Notes under the pieces: model-generated | Database searches by the model: none | What the model saw: only the letters and a program-made list of their open reading frames with translations | What the model was told of the DNA's origin: nothing | From: Caballeronia sp. TF1N1 | GTDB lineage: Bacteria > Pseudomonadota > Gammaproteobacteria > Burkholderiales > Burkholderiaceae | Reading direction: 5' to 3' | Length of the DNA stretch: 64,000 nucleotides | NCBI RefSeq assembly: GCF_022878925.1 | Contig: NZ_CP084626.1 | Location: 2,728,001-2,792,000, forward strand | Translations under genes and position numbers: made by a program | In this document: positions 17,175 through 25,079 of the stretch, piece after piece | How the letters are laid out: each line of letters begins with the position of its first letter | Position numbering within the stretch: position 1 is the first letter of the stretch

Positions 17175-17669
17175 TTAACCTACGAACTCGGGTGTCTCGA
17201 CCTGAAACGGCAAAACTGCTGGCGCCAGATTCGAAAGCACATGCATGACTTCTCTTGGATGCCTCAACACCATGTCGACGCCTAATGCATGAAGGTCCTG
17301 AACGACCTGGTCGCTCTTGACTGCTCCAACGGACAAATTTCCGCCAACGATGATGGGAGCGGTGACGTCGTAGCGAGCACGCAACTCGGGCAGATCGGCC
17401 AGATCGGCTCTCGCGTGACCGTTCAAGCTACCGATCAGAATTGCGACTAAATCGTCTGCTTGGCTCGCCGCCTGCATGAATTCCTCGCTGGAAGTGCAGG
17501 CGCCAAGATTTATTACCTTGAAGTTTTGGCGGCGTAGGTACATTGCGATCAAATGATTCGCGACCACGTGCGGATCGCTGACGGCAACGCCAAGCACGAT
17601 GGTTCCTCGATTCTTCGCAAAAGGCGAATTACCGGAATACGTTGTGTCTGTTTTTTGAAGGGACGGCAC
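17175..17669 (-). CDS. Glutamate mutase sigma (S) subunit, cobalamin-binding
   Basis: 164 residues with the B12-binding fold. LGVAVSDPHVVANHLIAMYL holds the D32-x-H34 of the DxHxxG motif, so the lower axial His ligand is present, but the glycine is Ala (A37). IGSLNGHARADL (SxL) and IIVGGNLSVG (GG) complete the signature. The first 21 residues are a Ser/Thr-rich leader. GTG 17669 is the start, with AAGGAG six bases upstream. It pairs with the epsilon subunit encoded at 13489-14883; the two are separated by the dehydrogenase and kinase genes, an unusual order. No MutL-type reactivase gene is present. Confidence 0.9.
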   Translation of the reverse strand: MPSLQKTDTTYSGNSPFAKNRGTIVLGVAVSDPHVVANHLIAMYLRRQNFKVINLGACTSSEEFMQAASQADDLVAILIGSLNGHARADLADLPELRARYDVTAPIIVGGNLSVGAVKSDQVVQDLHALGVDMVLRHPREVMHVLSNLAPAVLPFQVETPEFVG

Positions 17670-17758
17670 GTTGAGCTCCTTTTCTTTTTATCAGCCAAAA
17701 GCAACGTATGGGCAGCGCTCTCCCGCGTTGCGAATGGCAGCCTCAAAAATCTTTCAAG

Positions 17759-18754
17759 TCAGTGAAATTCCGGGGAGATTAGAAGACCCCCTCGCGACCA
17801 CAGATCGTTTTTCAGCCGGGGCAGCTTTAGGGGAGATGCATGTCCAAGATGCGCAGCGAAGATATCCGCGTAGTTTCCAACCTGCTGAACGATACGTAGC
17901 GCAAACCTTGGCTGGAGCCCGAGTGTCTTTGATTTGTCCTCGGAAGCATTCAAGAACTCACGAACATGAGCCGGTCCCTTTTTAGCGAGGTCGTCGCAAT
18001 TCCCTGCGTTAATTCCGAGCTCCTCGGCTTCGATGAGAACGCGCATGATCCACGCAATCGCCCGTTGCCACGCAGGGTCTCCATAACGAATTACTGGGCC
18101 CATTGCTTCCTTGGATATATGATCGTCCAGAATGACATGAGCGTCCGGGTCCGGCAGTCGGAGACGTTCGCCAGTCAGGGGAATACGGTCGAGAGCGTAC
18201 AACGTGCATTCGCCTTCGGCGTACGCTTGTAAAGCTTCGGCTGGCGTTGCGTAGGAACGCTGCACATACGCGAGTTCGCGCGCGCCGAAATAGCGTTCGA
18301 GGTTGACCTGCGTGGTTGCACCGCGCTGGACGGCAACGATGCGATTCGCCAGCACACGGACACCCTGCCTGGCGTCCAACCCAACCATGTCCACCGCTTT
18401 CACCATTAGCGCTTCCCCGTCGTATAACATTGCCTTCGGGAAGATCACGCCGTGCTCCAGTTCACGACCCAACGTGGCACTTGCGTTGAACGTTCCGACG
18501 TCAACTTGTCCGGATGCCACCGCAACGCAACGCTGATCCGGCGCTATTGGAAAAAACTCGATTGCCGAGGCGTCTCCAAGCACGGCAACCGCAATAGCGC
18601 GAGCGAGTTCAACATCGAATCCTTGCCAATGTCCGGTTTGCGGATCGCGAGAGGAAAGACCGATGATTCCCTTGCTCACGCCTGCCAACAAGTGACCGCG
18701 CCTACGAATTTCTCGAAGCACGGATGCTGTTTCGACAAGTGGTTGGTCCTGCAT
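17759..18754 (-). CDS. Amino-acid-binding-protein fold (AapJ-like) without signal peptide
   Basis: 331 residues, similar along its whole length to the periplasmic component of general L-amino-acid ABC transporters (LLAGVSKGIIGLSSRDP, GFDVELARAIAVAVLGDA, QVDVGTFNASATLGR, DPDAHVILDDHISKEAMGPVIRYGD, VGNYADIF, SPLKLPRLKNDLWSRGGLL). Unlike those proteins it starts directly with MQDQPLVETASVLREIRRRG. An in-frame TAA lies seven codons upstream of ATG 18754, so no signal peptide can be added. No permease or ATPase gene accompanies it. It is therefore predicted to be cytosolic, and may be an enzyme or carrier evolved from the binding-protein fold, as cyclohexadienyl dehydratase was. Function in the cluster is unknown. 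Confidence 0.82.
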   Translation of the reverse strand: MQDQPLVETASVLREIRRRGHLLAGVSKGIIGLSSRDPQTGHWQGFDVELARAIAVAVLGDASAIEFFPIAPDQRCVAVASGQVDVGTFNASATLGRELEHGVIFPKAMLYDGEALMVKAVDMVGLDARQGVRVLANRIVAVQRGATTQVNLERYFGARELAYVQRSYATPAEALQAYAEGECTLYALDRIPLTGERLRLPDPDAHVILDDHISKEAMGPVIRYGDPAWQRAIAWIMRVLIEAEELGINAGNCDDLAKKGPAHVREFLNASEDKSKTLGLQPRFALRIVQQVGNYADIFAAHLGHASPLKLPRLKNDLWSRGGLLISPEFH

Positions 18755-18859
18755 GCCCGCCTCGATTTCCGTTTAGACCAGAACGATTATCGATGCGGCA
18801 ATGAGCCCATGAAACTTAGTTTTTCTTTGGGATGCTTAGAATTACTGTCTATCTCTATT

Positions 18860-19855
18860 TTAAGCCAGCTGATCAAGTCGCTGCTGAGTCTGAACCGTTT
18901 GAAGCATGACCCAATCTCGAAGTGTACGAGCGATGGACGTTAAACCAACGAACGATGGATAAACCAAAAAATAGCCGAGTTCGGTTTCAAAACTCGGCTC
19001 ATCCAGTGCGACCAAAAGCCCTTGATCCAGCAGGCCACCAATCAACACATGGCGTCCGAGCAAAAGTCCGCAGCCACTGACCGCAGCTTCAATCGAGGTG
19101 TTCGCGTCGGTACAAATCATTTTTCGCTCCGGCGGTCTTGGCGCAATACTTCGCTTTGCGAACCAGTCATTCCACGTCACTTGCTCCCCTGACCGCATAC
19201 CGACATCGAGAATAAAGCAGACTTCATCGAAGCTGCCCTCCGCAATTTTTGTTTCTATTTCGTCTTTGAGCGAAGGGGCGCAGACGGCCTGAAAACGTTC
19301 TTTGAAAAGAAGGTCGGCGCTTAGTGGCTCGTAACGTCCAGAGCCAAATCGAAAGGCCATGTCGAATGATTCATTCGAGAAATCGACGAGCCGTGGGGAA
19401 CCGTCGACGTATAGCTCGATTTCTGAATTTTCCTTGAAGAAAGCAGGCAACCTGGGATTGAGCCATCGGCTGGCAAACGCAGGGAGCGCGCTGATCGCTA
19501 TGCGCGAAGACTGCTGTTCCGTTGGCCGAAACGCACGCGAGATGAGGTCAAGCGCATTGGAAATGTCGGCAATGGCACTTTTACTAATGTCGGTTGGAAT
19601 AAGCTGATGCTTGCGCTGAAGAAATAGCCTACGGCCGATATAGTCTTCCAATGTTCTTATTTGTTGACTTATTGCCGATGGCGTAACGTTGAGTTCGTGA
19701 GCGGCCTGCGTTAATGAACCCAAGCGAGCAACAGATTCAAATACTTTTACCGCATTTAGCGGCGGCAACCGTCGGCGGATCTTCCGCAATTCGCCGTGCG
19801 CCTGTGGTTCGAACGCTTCTACATTGAGTGGCGCGTCTGCGCTTTTTGTCGCCAA
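18860..19855 (-). CDS. LysR family regulator (GcvA-like), probable cluster regulator
   Basis: 331 residues. After a 27-residue leader, RRLPPLNAVKVFESVARLGSLTQAAHELNVTPSAISQQIRTLE is a GcvA-type winged helix-turn-helix; the rest is a LysR effector domain. The start appears to be TTG 19855, with GAGG seven bases upstream. It is the first gene of the nine-gene minus-strand series, 105 bases before the binding-protein-fold gene, so it may be co-transcribed. Two palindromes upstream (19903-19920 and 19954-19971) are candidate binding sites. Effector unknown; a pathway intermediate is the obvious guess. Confidence 0.9.
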   Translation of the reverse strand: MATKSADAPLNVEAFEPQAHGELRKIRRRLPPLNAVKVFESVARLGSLTQAAHELNVTPSAISQQIRTLEDYIGRRLFLQRKHQLIPTDISKSAIADISNALDLISRAFRPTEQQSSRIAISALPAFASRWLNPRLPAFFKENSEIELYVDGSPRLVDFSNESFDMAFRFGSGRYEPLSADLLFKERFQAVCAPSLKDEIETKIAEGSFDEVCFILDVGMRSGEQVTWNDWFAKRSIAPRPPERKMICTDANTSIEAAVSGCGLLLGRHVLIGGLLDQGLLVALDEPSFETELGYFLVYPSFVGLTSIARTLRDWVMLQTVQTQQRLDQLA

Positions 19856-19902
19856 GATAATGCCTCAAGCGTGGAAGGTTCAGTACGCCGGGGTCAGAGT
19901 CT

Positions 19903-19920
19903 CCGTTCATTAAGGAACGG
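19903..19920. promoter_or_regulatory. Palindrome upstream of the LysR gene
   Basis: CCGTTC-N6-GAACGG, a perfect 6-bp inverted repeat about 50 bases before the LysR start codon. It could be an operator or a small leader hairpin. Confidence 0.4.
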
Positions 19921-19953
19921 CGCAAAAAGGCTGCCATCCAACAAAATTTTTTA

Positions 19954-19971
19954 TTTGACCCCCTAGTCAAA
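19954..19971. promoter_or_regulatory. Palindromic operator candidate for the cluster
   Basis: TTTGAC-N6-GTCAAA, a perfect dyad about 100 bases upstream of the LysR start in an AT-rich stretch. The position suits autoregulation by the LysR protein, though its spacing is not the textbook T-N11-A form. TTGACT on the minus strand could also serve as a -35 element. Confidence 0.45.
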
Positions 19972-20129
19972 CGACTTTAACCACGCCTTAGGTGTTCTGA
20001 CACTAGAAATTTCCTAATTCAAATAAATGTGCGCCAACAAATGCTTGGTTTTTCAAAGCGGGTTGCGCCACTAGTGCCAGACAGTCATCGACGCAAGGTT
20101 CTACTACTGATTGCTCCTTCCCTCGCGAC

Positions 20130-20161
20130 AAAAATGCCCCGCCCCCAAACGAAGCATTTTC
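20130..20161 (-). terminator. Possible gudD terminator
   Basis: Inverted repeat AAAATGC (20131-20137) and GCATTTT (20154-20160) with a GC-rich loop, about 30 bases beyond the gudD stop; the minus strand continues TTTTTGTCG. The stem is AT-rich, so strength is doubtful. Confidence 0.4.
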
Positions 20162-20188
20162 GCCGCAGTCCCTTAGATCACTGCCCGC

Positions 20189-21538
20189 TCATCGCACCAT
20201 GCAAGGCCTCTTGTTATCGAACTTCCAGTTCGGAATCAGATACTGCATGGCGACGCCATCATCGCGCGCGCCGAGTCCGTGTTGCAGATACAGCGCGTGC
20301 GCCTTCTCCACTTCATCCATATCGAGTTCTACGCCTAAACCCGGCTGCTCCGGCACCTTCACCTTGCCGCCCACGATTTGCAGCGGATCTCGCGTCAGAC
20401 GCTGGCCATCCTGCCAGATCCAGTGCGTATCGATCGCCGTGATCTTGCCCGGCGCGGCGGCGGCCACATGCGTGAACATCGCGAGCGATACATCGAAGTG
20501 GTTGTTCGAATGCGATCCCCACGTAAGACCCCAGTCGTTGCACATCTGCGCGACGCGCACCGAGCCTTGCATGGTCCAGAAGTGCGGATCGGCAAGCGGA
20601 ATATCGACGGATTGCAACTGGATTGCGTGGCCCATCTGCCGCCAGTCGGTCGCGATCATGTTGGTGGCCGTCGGCAGGCCAGTCGCGCGGCGGAATTCGG
20701 CCATCACTTCGCGGCCCGAGTAACCGTTTTCCGCGCCGCACGGATCTTCGGCGTAGGCCAGAACGTCGCGCTTGTCGCGACACAGGCGGATGGCTTCGGC
20801 AAGCGACCACGCGCCGTTCGGATCGAGCGTCACGCGCGCTTCCGGGAAGCGTTCCGCGAGCGCGGTCGTCGCCTGCATCTCTTCGTCGCCGGATAGCACG
20901 CCGCCCTTCAACTTGAAATCGTTGAAGCCGTAGCGCGCCTTCGCGGCCTCGGCCAGACGGACGACCGCTTCCGGTGTCATCGCTTCTTCGGTGCGCAGGC
21001 GTTCCCAGTCGTCGCGGCCATCCGCGCCGCTCGCGTACGGCAGGTCCGTCTTGTTGCGATCGCCGACATAGAACAGATAGCCGAGCATCTCCACTTCGTC
21101 GCGCTGCTGCCCTTCGCCGAGCAACGCCGCGACCGGCACGCCCAGATGCTGACCGAGCAAATCGAGCAGCGCCGCTTCGAGCGCGGTGACGGCGTGGATG
21201 GTCGTACGCAAGTCGAACGTCTGCAGGCCGCGGCCGCCCGCGTCGCGATCCGCGAATTGCGTGCGCACGCGGTTCAGCACCGCCTGCATGTTGCCGATGG
21301 ATTGCCCGACGACGAGCGCGCGCGCATCGTCGATCGTCTTGCGGATGCTCTCGCCGCCCGGCACTTCGCCGACGCCCTGATTGCCCGCGCTATCGGTGAG
21401 GATCACGATGTTGCGCGTGAAGAACGGCCCGTGCGCGCCACTCAGGTTCATGAGCATGCTGTCACGGCCCGCGACCGGTACGACGCGCAGGTCGGTGACT
21501 TTGGGTGTGGCGTTCGCTTGAGGTGCTTGAGTGGACAT
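20189..21538 (-). CDS. gudD: Glucarate dehydratase
   Basis: 449 residues of the enolase superfamily. FKLKGGV supplies the catalytic lysine, TLDPNGAW and [16 protein letters not shown] metal-binding acids and the glucarate-dehydratase signature, TNMIATDW the third region, and SHSNNHFD the catalytic histidine. It dehydrates D-glucarate (and usually L-idarate) to 5-keto-4-deoxyglucarate. ATG 21538 matches the family start; upstream codons are non-homologous. The aldolase and reductase for the next steps are encoded just upstream on the same strand, with the GntR regulator beyond. Confidence 0.93.
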   Translation of the reverse strand: MSTQAPQANATPKVTDLRVVPVAGRDSMLMNLSGAHGPFFTRNIVILTDSAGNQGVGEVPGGESIRKTIDDARALVVGQSIGNMQAVLNRVRTQFADRDAGGRGLQTFDLRTTIHAVTALEAALLDLLGQHLGVPVAALLGEGQQRDEVEMLGYLFYVGDRNKTDLPYASGADGRDDWERLRTEEAMTPEAVVRLAEAAKARYGFNDFKLKGGVLSGDEEMQATTALAERFPEARVTLDPNGAWSLAEAIRLCRDKRDVLAYAEDPCGAENGYSGREVMAEFRRATGLPTATNMIATDWRQMGHAIQLQSVDIPLADPHFWTMQGSVRVAQMCNDWGLTWGSHSNNHFDVSLAMFTHVAAAAPGKITAIDTHWIWQDGQRLTRDPLQIVGGKVKVPEQPGLGVELDMDEVEKAHALYLQHGLGARDDGVAMQYLIPNWKFDNKRPCMVR

Positions 21539-21765
21539 GGTCGGGGCTTCGTTGGGTTGGTTTGCGCTGCGCTTGTTTTCGCGCGAGAGCACATTGAGTC
21601 GCGGCACCGATGGCACGCGGAGAACCAAGACGATGTCTCGCGCGCCGCAACGCCGGTATCCATGAAAGTGACGTAGCGCGTCTTCGTCGTCGTTCCGCGC
21701 AATATACGATCAGCGGTTCGCGCGCGTTATGTGACATGCAAAAGCACGCCGATACCGTTATATGT

Positions 21766-21777
21766 TGTCAGATGACA
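21766..21777. promoter_or_regulatory. Candidate GntR/FadR-type operator upstream of gudD
   Basis: TGTCA-GA-TGACA dyad, placed just upstream of a TATAAC -10-like box for gudD. Near-copies occur in the garL-gntR intergenic region (23830-23841, 24026-24034, 24068-24076), supporting a shared regulator. Confidence 0.5.
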
Positions 21778-21973
21778 TGGTATCGCGAGTCGTCATGAAC
21801 ACCAATTCGGCGTTTACCCTGTCGCGCTTAAGTCCTTTCGTACAAGCCCTCTACAGCGCTCGATCCTTCTAGCAGTTCGAATGGGCAAAGGCCAATTAAG
21901 ACGTCCGACAACTAATAGCGAGTGCGCCCGCGTCGAGCCTCACGGCAAGGGCCAAGCTCCAACGAGCCAGCCA

Positions 21974-22000
21974 AAAACAAAAGCCGGCGAACGCCGGCTT
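21974..22000 (-). terminator. Rho-independent terminator of the reductase gene
   Basis: AAGCCGGCG (21981-21989), loop AA on this numbering, CGCCGGCTT (21992-22000). On the minus strand the stem is followed by TTTGTTTTTGG. It sits 25 bases past the stop codon at 22025. Confidence 0.8.
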
Positions 22001-22024
22001 GTCGACGACAGTTGAACCGGCGTC

Positions 22025-22918
22025 TTACTTCTTTTCCTGCCCAATCTCATGATTCGCCATGATCTCCAGCGCGCGAACCATTCCCGAGTGATCCCACGCC
22101 TTACCGCCATGCGCGCTGCACGAGTTGAACAACTGCTGACACGTCGCCGTGTTCGGCAGCGACACGCCAAGCGACTGCGCGGTCGCCAGTGCCAGATTCA
22201 AGTCCTTCTGATGCAATTCGATCCGGAAGCCCGGATTGAATGTGCGCTTAGTCATTCGCTCGCCGTGCACTTCGAGAATGCGTGACGACGCGAAGCCGCC
22301 CATTAGCGCGGTGCGAACCTTCTCGGCATCGACGCCGGCCTTCGACGCCAGCAGCAGCGCTTCGCCGACTGCTTCGATGGTTGCCGCGACGATCACCTGA
22401 TTCGCCACCTTGCAGACCTGCCCGGCGCCCACTTCGCCGATCAGCGAGATGTTCTTGCCCATCATGTCGAAGTACGGCTTGACCTTGTCGAAGGTCGCCT
22501 GCGTGCCGCCGACCATGATGGTGAGCGATGCCGCCTTCGCGCCGACTTCACCGCCGGAAACGGGCGCATCGAGGTAATCCGCGCCGCGCTCGCGCACCTT
22601 CGCCGCGAACTCGCGCGTGGCGATGGGCGAAATCGAGCTCATATCGACGACGATCTGACCCGCGCGCAAGTTCTGCGCGACGCCGTTCTCGCCGAACAGC
22701 ACGCGCTCTACGTCGGGCGTGTCCGGCACCATCAGGAAAATGATGTCGGCCTGGGCGGCGACATCCGCCGGGCTATCGCACGCCTTGGCGCCCGCGCCGG
22801 TCAGATCGGCGGGCACGCCGCTGCGCGTGAATGCCGCAAGTTCGACGCCGTTCTTGAGGAGATTGGCGGCCATGGGATTGCCCATGATGCCCAGTCCGAT
22901 AAAGCCTGCCTTTTGCAT
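22025..22918 (-). CDS. garR: 2-hydroxy-3-oxopropionate (tartronate semialdehyde) reductase
   Basis: 297 residues of the beta-hydroxyacid dehydrogenase family. Nucleotide motif KAGFIGLGIMGNPMAANL at the N-terminus, DAPVSGGEVGAKAASLTIMVGG (substrate-binding block), and GAGQVCKVANQ with the catalytic lysine. GFRIELHQKDLNLAL is also typical. It reduces tartronate semialdehyde, a product of the neighbouring aldolase, to glycerate. Together with gudD and garL this forms the D-glucarate route to pyruvate and glycerate. GlxR would be an alternative name; context favours garR. Confidence 0.92.
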   Translation of the reverse strand: MQKAGFIGLGIMGNPMAANLLKNGVELAAFTRSGVPADLTGAGAKACDSPADVAAQADIIFLMVPDTPDVERVLFGENGVAQNLRAGQIVVDMSSISPIATREFAAKVRERGADYLDAPVSGGEVGAKAASLTIMVGGTQATFDKVKPYFDMMGKNISLIGEVGAGQVCKVANQVIVAATIEAVGEALLLASKAGVDAEKVRTALMGGFASSRILEVHGERMTKRTFNPGFRIELHQKDLNLALATAQSLGVSLPNTATCQQLFNSCSAHGGKAWDHSGMVRALEIMANHEIGQEKK

Positions 22919-22988
22919 TGTGTCGCTCCTTGGTCGGTTTTCAGATTCGATTCTCGAAGTCAGCCGCGGGTCTTGCCACCCGCGCAGC

Positions 22989-23774
22989 TTACTCCTGGAT
23001 GAAGTGCTTCTTCACGCCCTGCGCGGCGTTCCGGAGCAGCCCCAGGTCGGCGCAGACCGCGACCATCGTGCAGTCCAGCGCGAGATAGCGCTCGGCTTCC
23101 TGCTGCACTGGCGCGAGAATGCCGCTCGACTTGCCAGCCGCGTGCACGCGTTCGAAGACATGTTTGATGGCGGCTTGCACGTCCGGATGATTCGCATTGC
23201 CGAGATGTCCGTACGATGCCGCGAGATCCGAAGGCCCGACGAAGAGCGCATCGACGCCGTCGACGGCCGCGATTTCGTCGATGGCTTCGACGGCCGCGCG
23301 GCTTTCGATCTGCACCGCGACGGCGATGTTGTCGTTGGCCAGGTCGAAGTAATTGGGCACCGTGCCATACCGGTTGCCCCGATGCCCGACCGACACGCCG
23401 CGAATGCCCTGCGGCGGATAGCGCGTGGATGCCACGGCGCGGCGAGCGTCGTCGGCGCTATCGACGAACGGAACGAGAAAGTTGACGAAGCCCGCGTCGA
23501 GCAAGCGCTTGATGGCGACGGCGTCGTTGGCCGGTGGCCGCACCACGGGCGCACTGACGCTGTCTTTCAGCGCCATATGCTGCGGAATCAGCGTGATGGA
23601 ATCGTTGGGCGCGTGCTCGGCGTCGAGCAGAATCCAGTCGAAGCCGACAACGCCGAGCAATTCCGCGACGATAGGACTGGCAAGCGACGTCCAGCATCCA
23701 ATCACTTTCTTGCGTGCGAGAAGCGCCGCCCGGAAGGTATTGGGCAAAGCTTGATAAGGTGCCGTTGATGACAT
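22989..23774 (-). CDS. garL: 2-dehydro-3-deoxyglucarate aldolase (HpcH/HpaI family)
   Basis: 261 residues. The N-terminus [37 protein letters not shown] is the HpcH/HpaI aldolase pattern with the catalytic His/Asp-Glu elements; [36 protein letters not shown] supplies the metal-binding Glu and Asp. It cleaves 5-keto-4-deoxyglucarate to pyruvate and tartronate semialdehyde. It lies 70 bases upstream of the reductase gene on the same strand and is probably co-transcribed from the regulated intergenic region shared with the gntR gene. Confidence 0.9.
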   Translation of the reverse strand: MSSTAPYQALPNTFRAALLARKKVIGCWTSLASPIVAELLGVVGFDWILLDAEHAPNDSITLIPQHMALKDSVSAPVVRPPANDAVAIKRLLDAGFVNFLVPFVDSADDARRAVASTRYPPQGIRGVSVGHRGNRYGTVPNYFDLANDNIAVAVQIESRAAVEAIDEIAAVDGVDALFVGPSDLAASYGHLGNANHPDVQAAIKHVFERVHAAGKSSGILAPVQQEAERYLALDCTMVAVCADLGLLRNAAQGVKKHFIQE

Positions 23775-23845
23775 GGTGTCTCCTTGAGCGACTGTCTTTC
23801 GATGAGAAGCCGGTGTCTGAGATTGCGAATGTCATCAGACGTCTT

Positions 23846-23863
23846 AACACAGGGTACTGTGTT
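23846..23863. promoter_or_regulatory. Operator-like dyad upstream of garL
   Basis: AACACAG-GGTA-CTGTGTT, a perfect 7-bp inverted repeat about 75 bases before the garL start. It could bind the local regulator or form a hairpin in the leader. Confidence 0.5.
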
Positions 23864-24024
23864 TTCATCCACATTAGACAGCGGAGTTAACCCTTAATCC
23901 TTTTTCCGGCGACGTTTAAAGCGGTATCGTTAAGCGCGACAAGTTATATGACATCCTATTTGTTAAGCGCTGCGAGCGCTGGAATCGCCGAATTGACGAA
24001 CGAACGGCGTGACGACATGATGCG

Positions 24025-24079
24025 TTGTCTGACATCCAAGTTACAGGCTGCCCACGGCGCGGACAGGATGTCCGACCAC
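24025..24079. promoter_or_regulatory. Two operator-like sites in front of the GntR gene
   Basis: GTTGTCTGACATC at about 24024-24036 and, in inverse orientation, GATGTCCGACCAC at about 24067-24079 match each other at 11 of 13 bases after reverse complementing one. The TGTC-N-GAC core is like FadR-subfamily operators. Likely autoregulation. Confidence 0.5.
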
Positions 24080-24105
24080 ACCATTCTTCCCAACATCGAA
24101 AGAAC

Positions 24106-24810
24106 ATGGCGAGTTTGACCGATAAAGTTGTCACCACGTTGTTCGAGGACATCGAGCGCGGCGTTCTGCGACCTGGCGACCGAATTCCGACCGAAGCCGC
24201 GTTGATGAAGCAACTGTCGGTGAGCCGGTCGGTGGTGCGCGAAGCGGTGTCGCGGTTGCAGGCGGCGAATGTCGTCGAGACGCGGCATGGCGTCGGCACT
24301 TTCATTCTGGCGCCGTCCGGGCGCGAGACCGTTCGCTTACCGGGCGTCGAGTTGTCGAACCTGCTGGACATCATGGCGATCATCGAGTTTCGCATCGACC
24401 TGGAAGGCGCGGCCGCCGCGCTCGCCGCGGCACGCCGTACGGAGCAGCATCTGAAGCAGATTGCCGCGACGCTCAGAAACTTCGAGGATCAACTGACGAG
24501 CGGCAGCACCGATGTTCTCGAACACGACGTCGAGTTTCATCTGCAAATTGCGCGGGCAAGCGGCAACCGATATTTCTACGACGTCCTGAGCCAGATGGGC
24601 CGAGGCGTAAGTCCGCGCACGCGGCTTGGCCGGGCGGAGTTGGCAGAGCTGGATCAGATCGAACGCCTGCGCAATGTTCTGAATGAACACAAGGCGATTT
24701 ATCGGGCGATCGTGCGTCAGGACAGCGACGACGCACGCGCCGCGATGCGCCTGCATCTTAGTAACAGCCGTGAGCGGTTGAAAGACGTGCATGCGTCGGC
24801 TGCGGTCTGA
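24106..24810 (+). CDS. FadR-subfamily GntR transcriptional regulator of glucarate genes
   Basis: 234 residues. DKVVTTLFEDIERGVLRPGDRIPTE, then LSVSRSVVREAVSRLQAANVVETRHGVGTFIL, is a GntR winged helix; the C-terminal all-helical FCD domain follows (EFRIDLEGAAAALAA, EHDVEFHLQIARASGN, EHKAIYRAIVRQDSDDARAAMRLHL, with the metal-binding Asp/His residues). It is divergent from garL and next to gudD and garR, so it most likely represses hexarate catabolism. ATG 24106 is the start consistent with the domain; an upstream frame adds non-homologous sequence. Confidence 0.9.
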   Translation: MASLTDKVVTTLFEDIERGVLRPGDRIPTEAALMKQLSVSRSVVREAVSRLQAANVVETRHGVGTFILAPSGRETVRLPGVELSNLLDIMAIIEFRIDLEGAAAALAAARRTEQHLKQIAATLRNFEDQLTSGSTDVLEHDVEFHLQIARASGNRYFYDVLSQMGRGVSPRTRLGRAELAELDQIERLRNVLNEHKAIYRAIVRQDSDDARAAMRLHLSNSRERLKDVHASAAV

Positions 24811-25079
24811 AACATCGCACGGGTTTTGAGCAGCGCGCCTCGTCTGTCTAAGTTAACAAAAGGATTCGTATGTATACGTAGTAATAGTTAACAAGCACGA
24901 GGCGTTTCAGTGGATAAGTACCGTCGTGCTTTTCCGATCAACGAGTTGGCGCTTTAACAAGTCCGGTATGGCGAGCGCGTTTGCGGACGGAAGCTGGGAC
25001 AACTTTCGGTGTTTGCGGGTTAACGCGAAGTTATCCAGAAACCGCCAACAGACGAACAGTCGAGCTGTTGACAGGGTTG
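24811..25079. other. Intergenic stretch with short repeats
   Basis: It contains two direct copies of AGTTAACAA (24851-24859 and 24886-24894) flanking a CGTAT-GT-ATACG dyad (24867-24878). Beyond them are a few DnaA-box-like words (24909-24918, about 25029, about 25076). No gene recognised. Translation of the minus strand here continues the frame of the hipA remnant without homology. Confidence 0.45.

Larger units (their letters stand above)
19856..20188. other. Intergenic region between the cluster and the glucarate genes
   Basis: 333 AT-rich bases upstream of the LysR gene and downstream of gudD. It holds the two palindromes above and a gudD terminator candidate. No gene was recognised. It is the high-coordinate border of the low-G+C island; I see no transposase, integrase or tRNA here. 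Confidence 0.6.
21539..22024. other. Intergenic region with gudD promoter and garR terminator
   Basis: 486 bases between gudD and the reductase gene. It contains a minus-strand TATAAC (-10-like, 21757-21762) directly beside the candidate operator at 21766-21777, and the reductase terminator at 21974-22000. No gene recognised. Confidence 0.55.
23775..24105. other. Divergent control region between garL and the GntR gene
   Basis: 331 bases without a gene. It carries a perfect AACACAG-N4-CTGTGTT dyad (23846-23863), a TGTCATCAGAC motif (23830-23840), and GTTGTCTGACATC (24024-24036) and GATGTCCGAC (24067-24076), which resemble each other and the gudD site. Confidence 0.6.

Noticed and set aside
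17175..17669. Naming the mutase subunit glmS
   Set aside because: It would be confused with glmS (glucosamine synthase) at 26120-27937, so no symbol is given.
9796..19855. Glutamate fermentation (methylaspartate) operon
   Set aside because: Beta-methylaspartase, mesaconase and citramalate lyase genes and MutL are absent, while an oxygenase, ligase and exporter are present.
9796..19855. NRPS or PKS cluster
   Set aside because: No adenylation, condensation, ketosynthase or carrier-protein sequence was seen.
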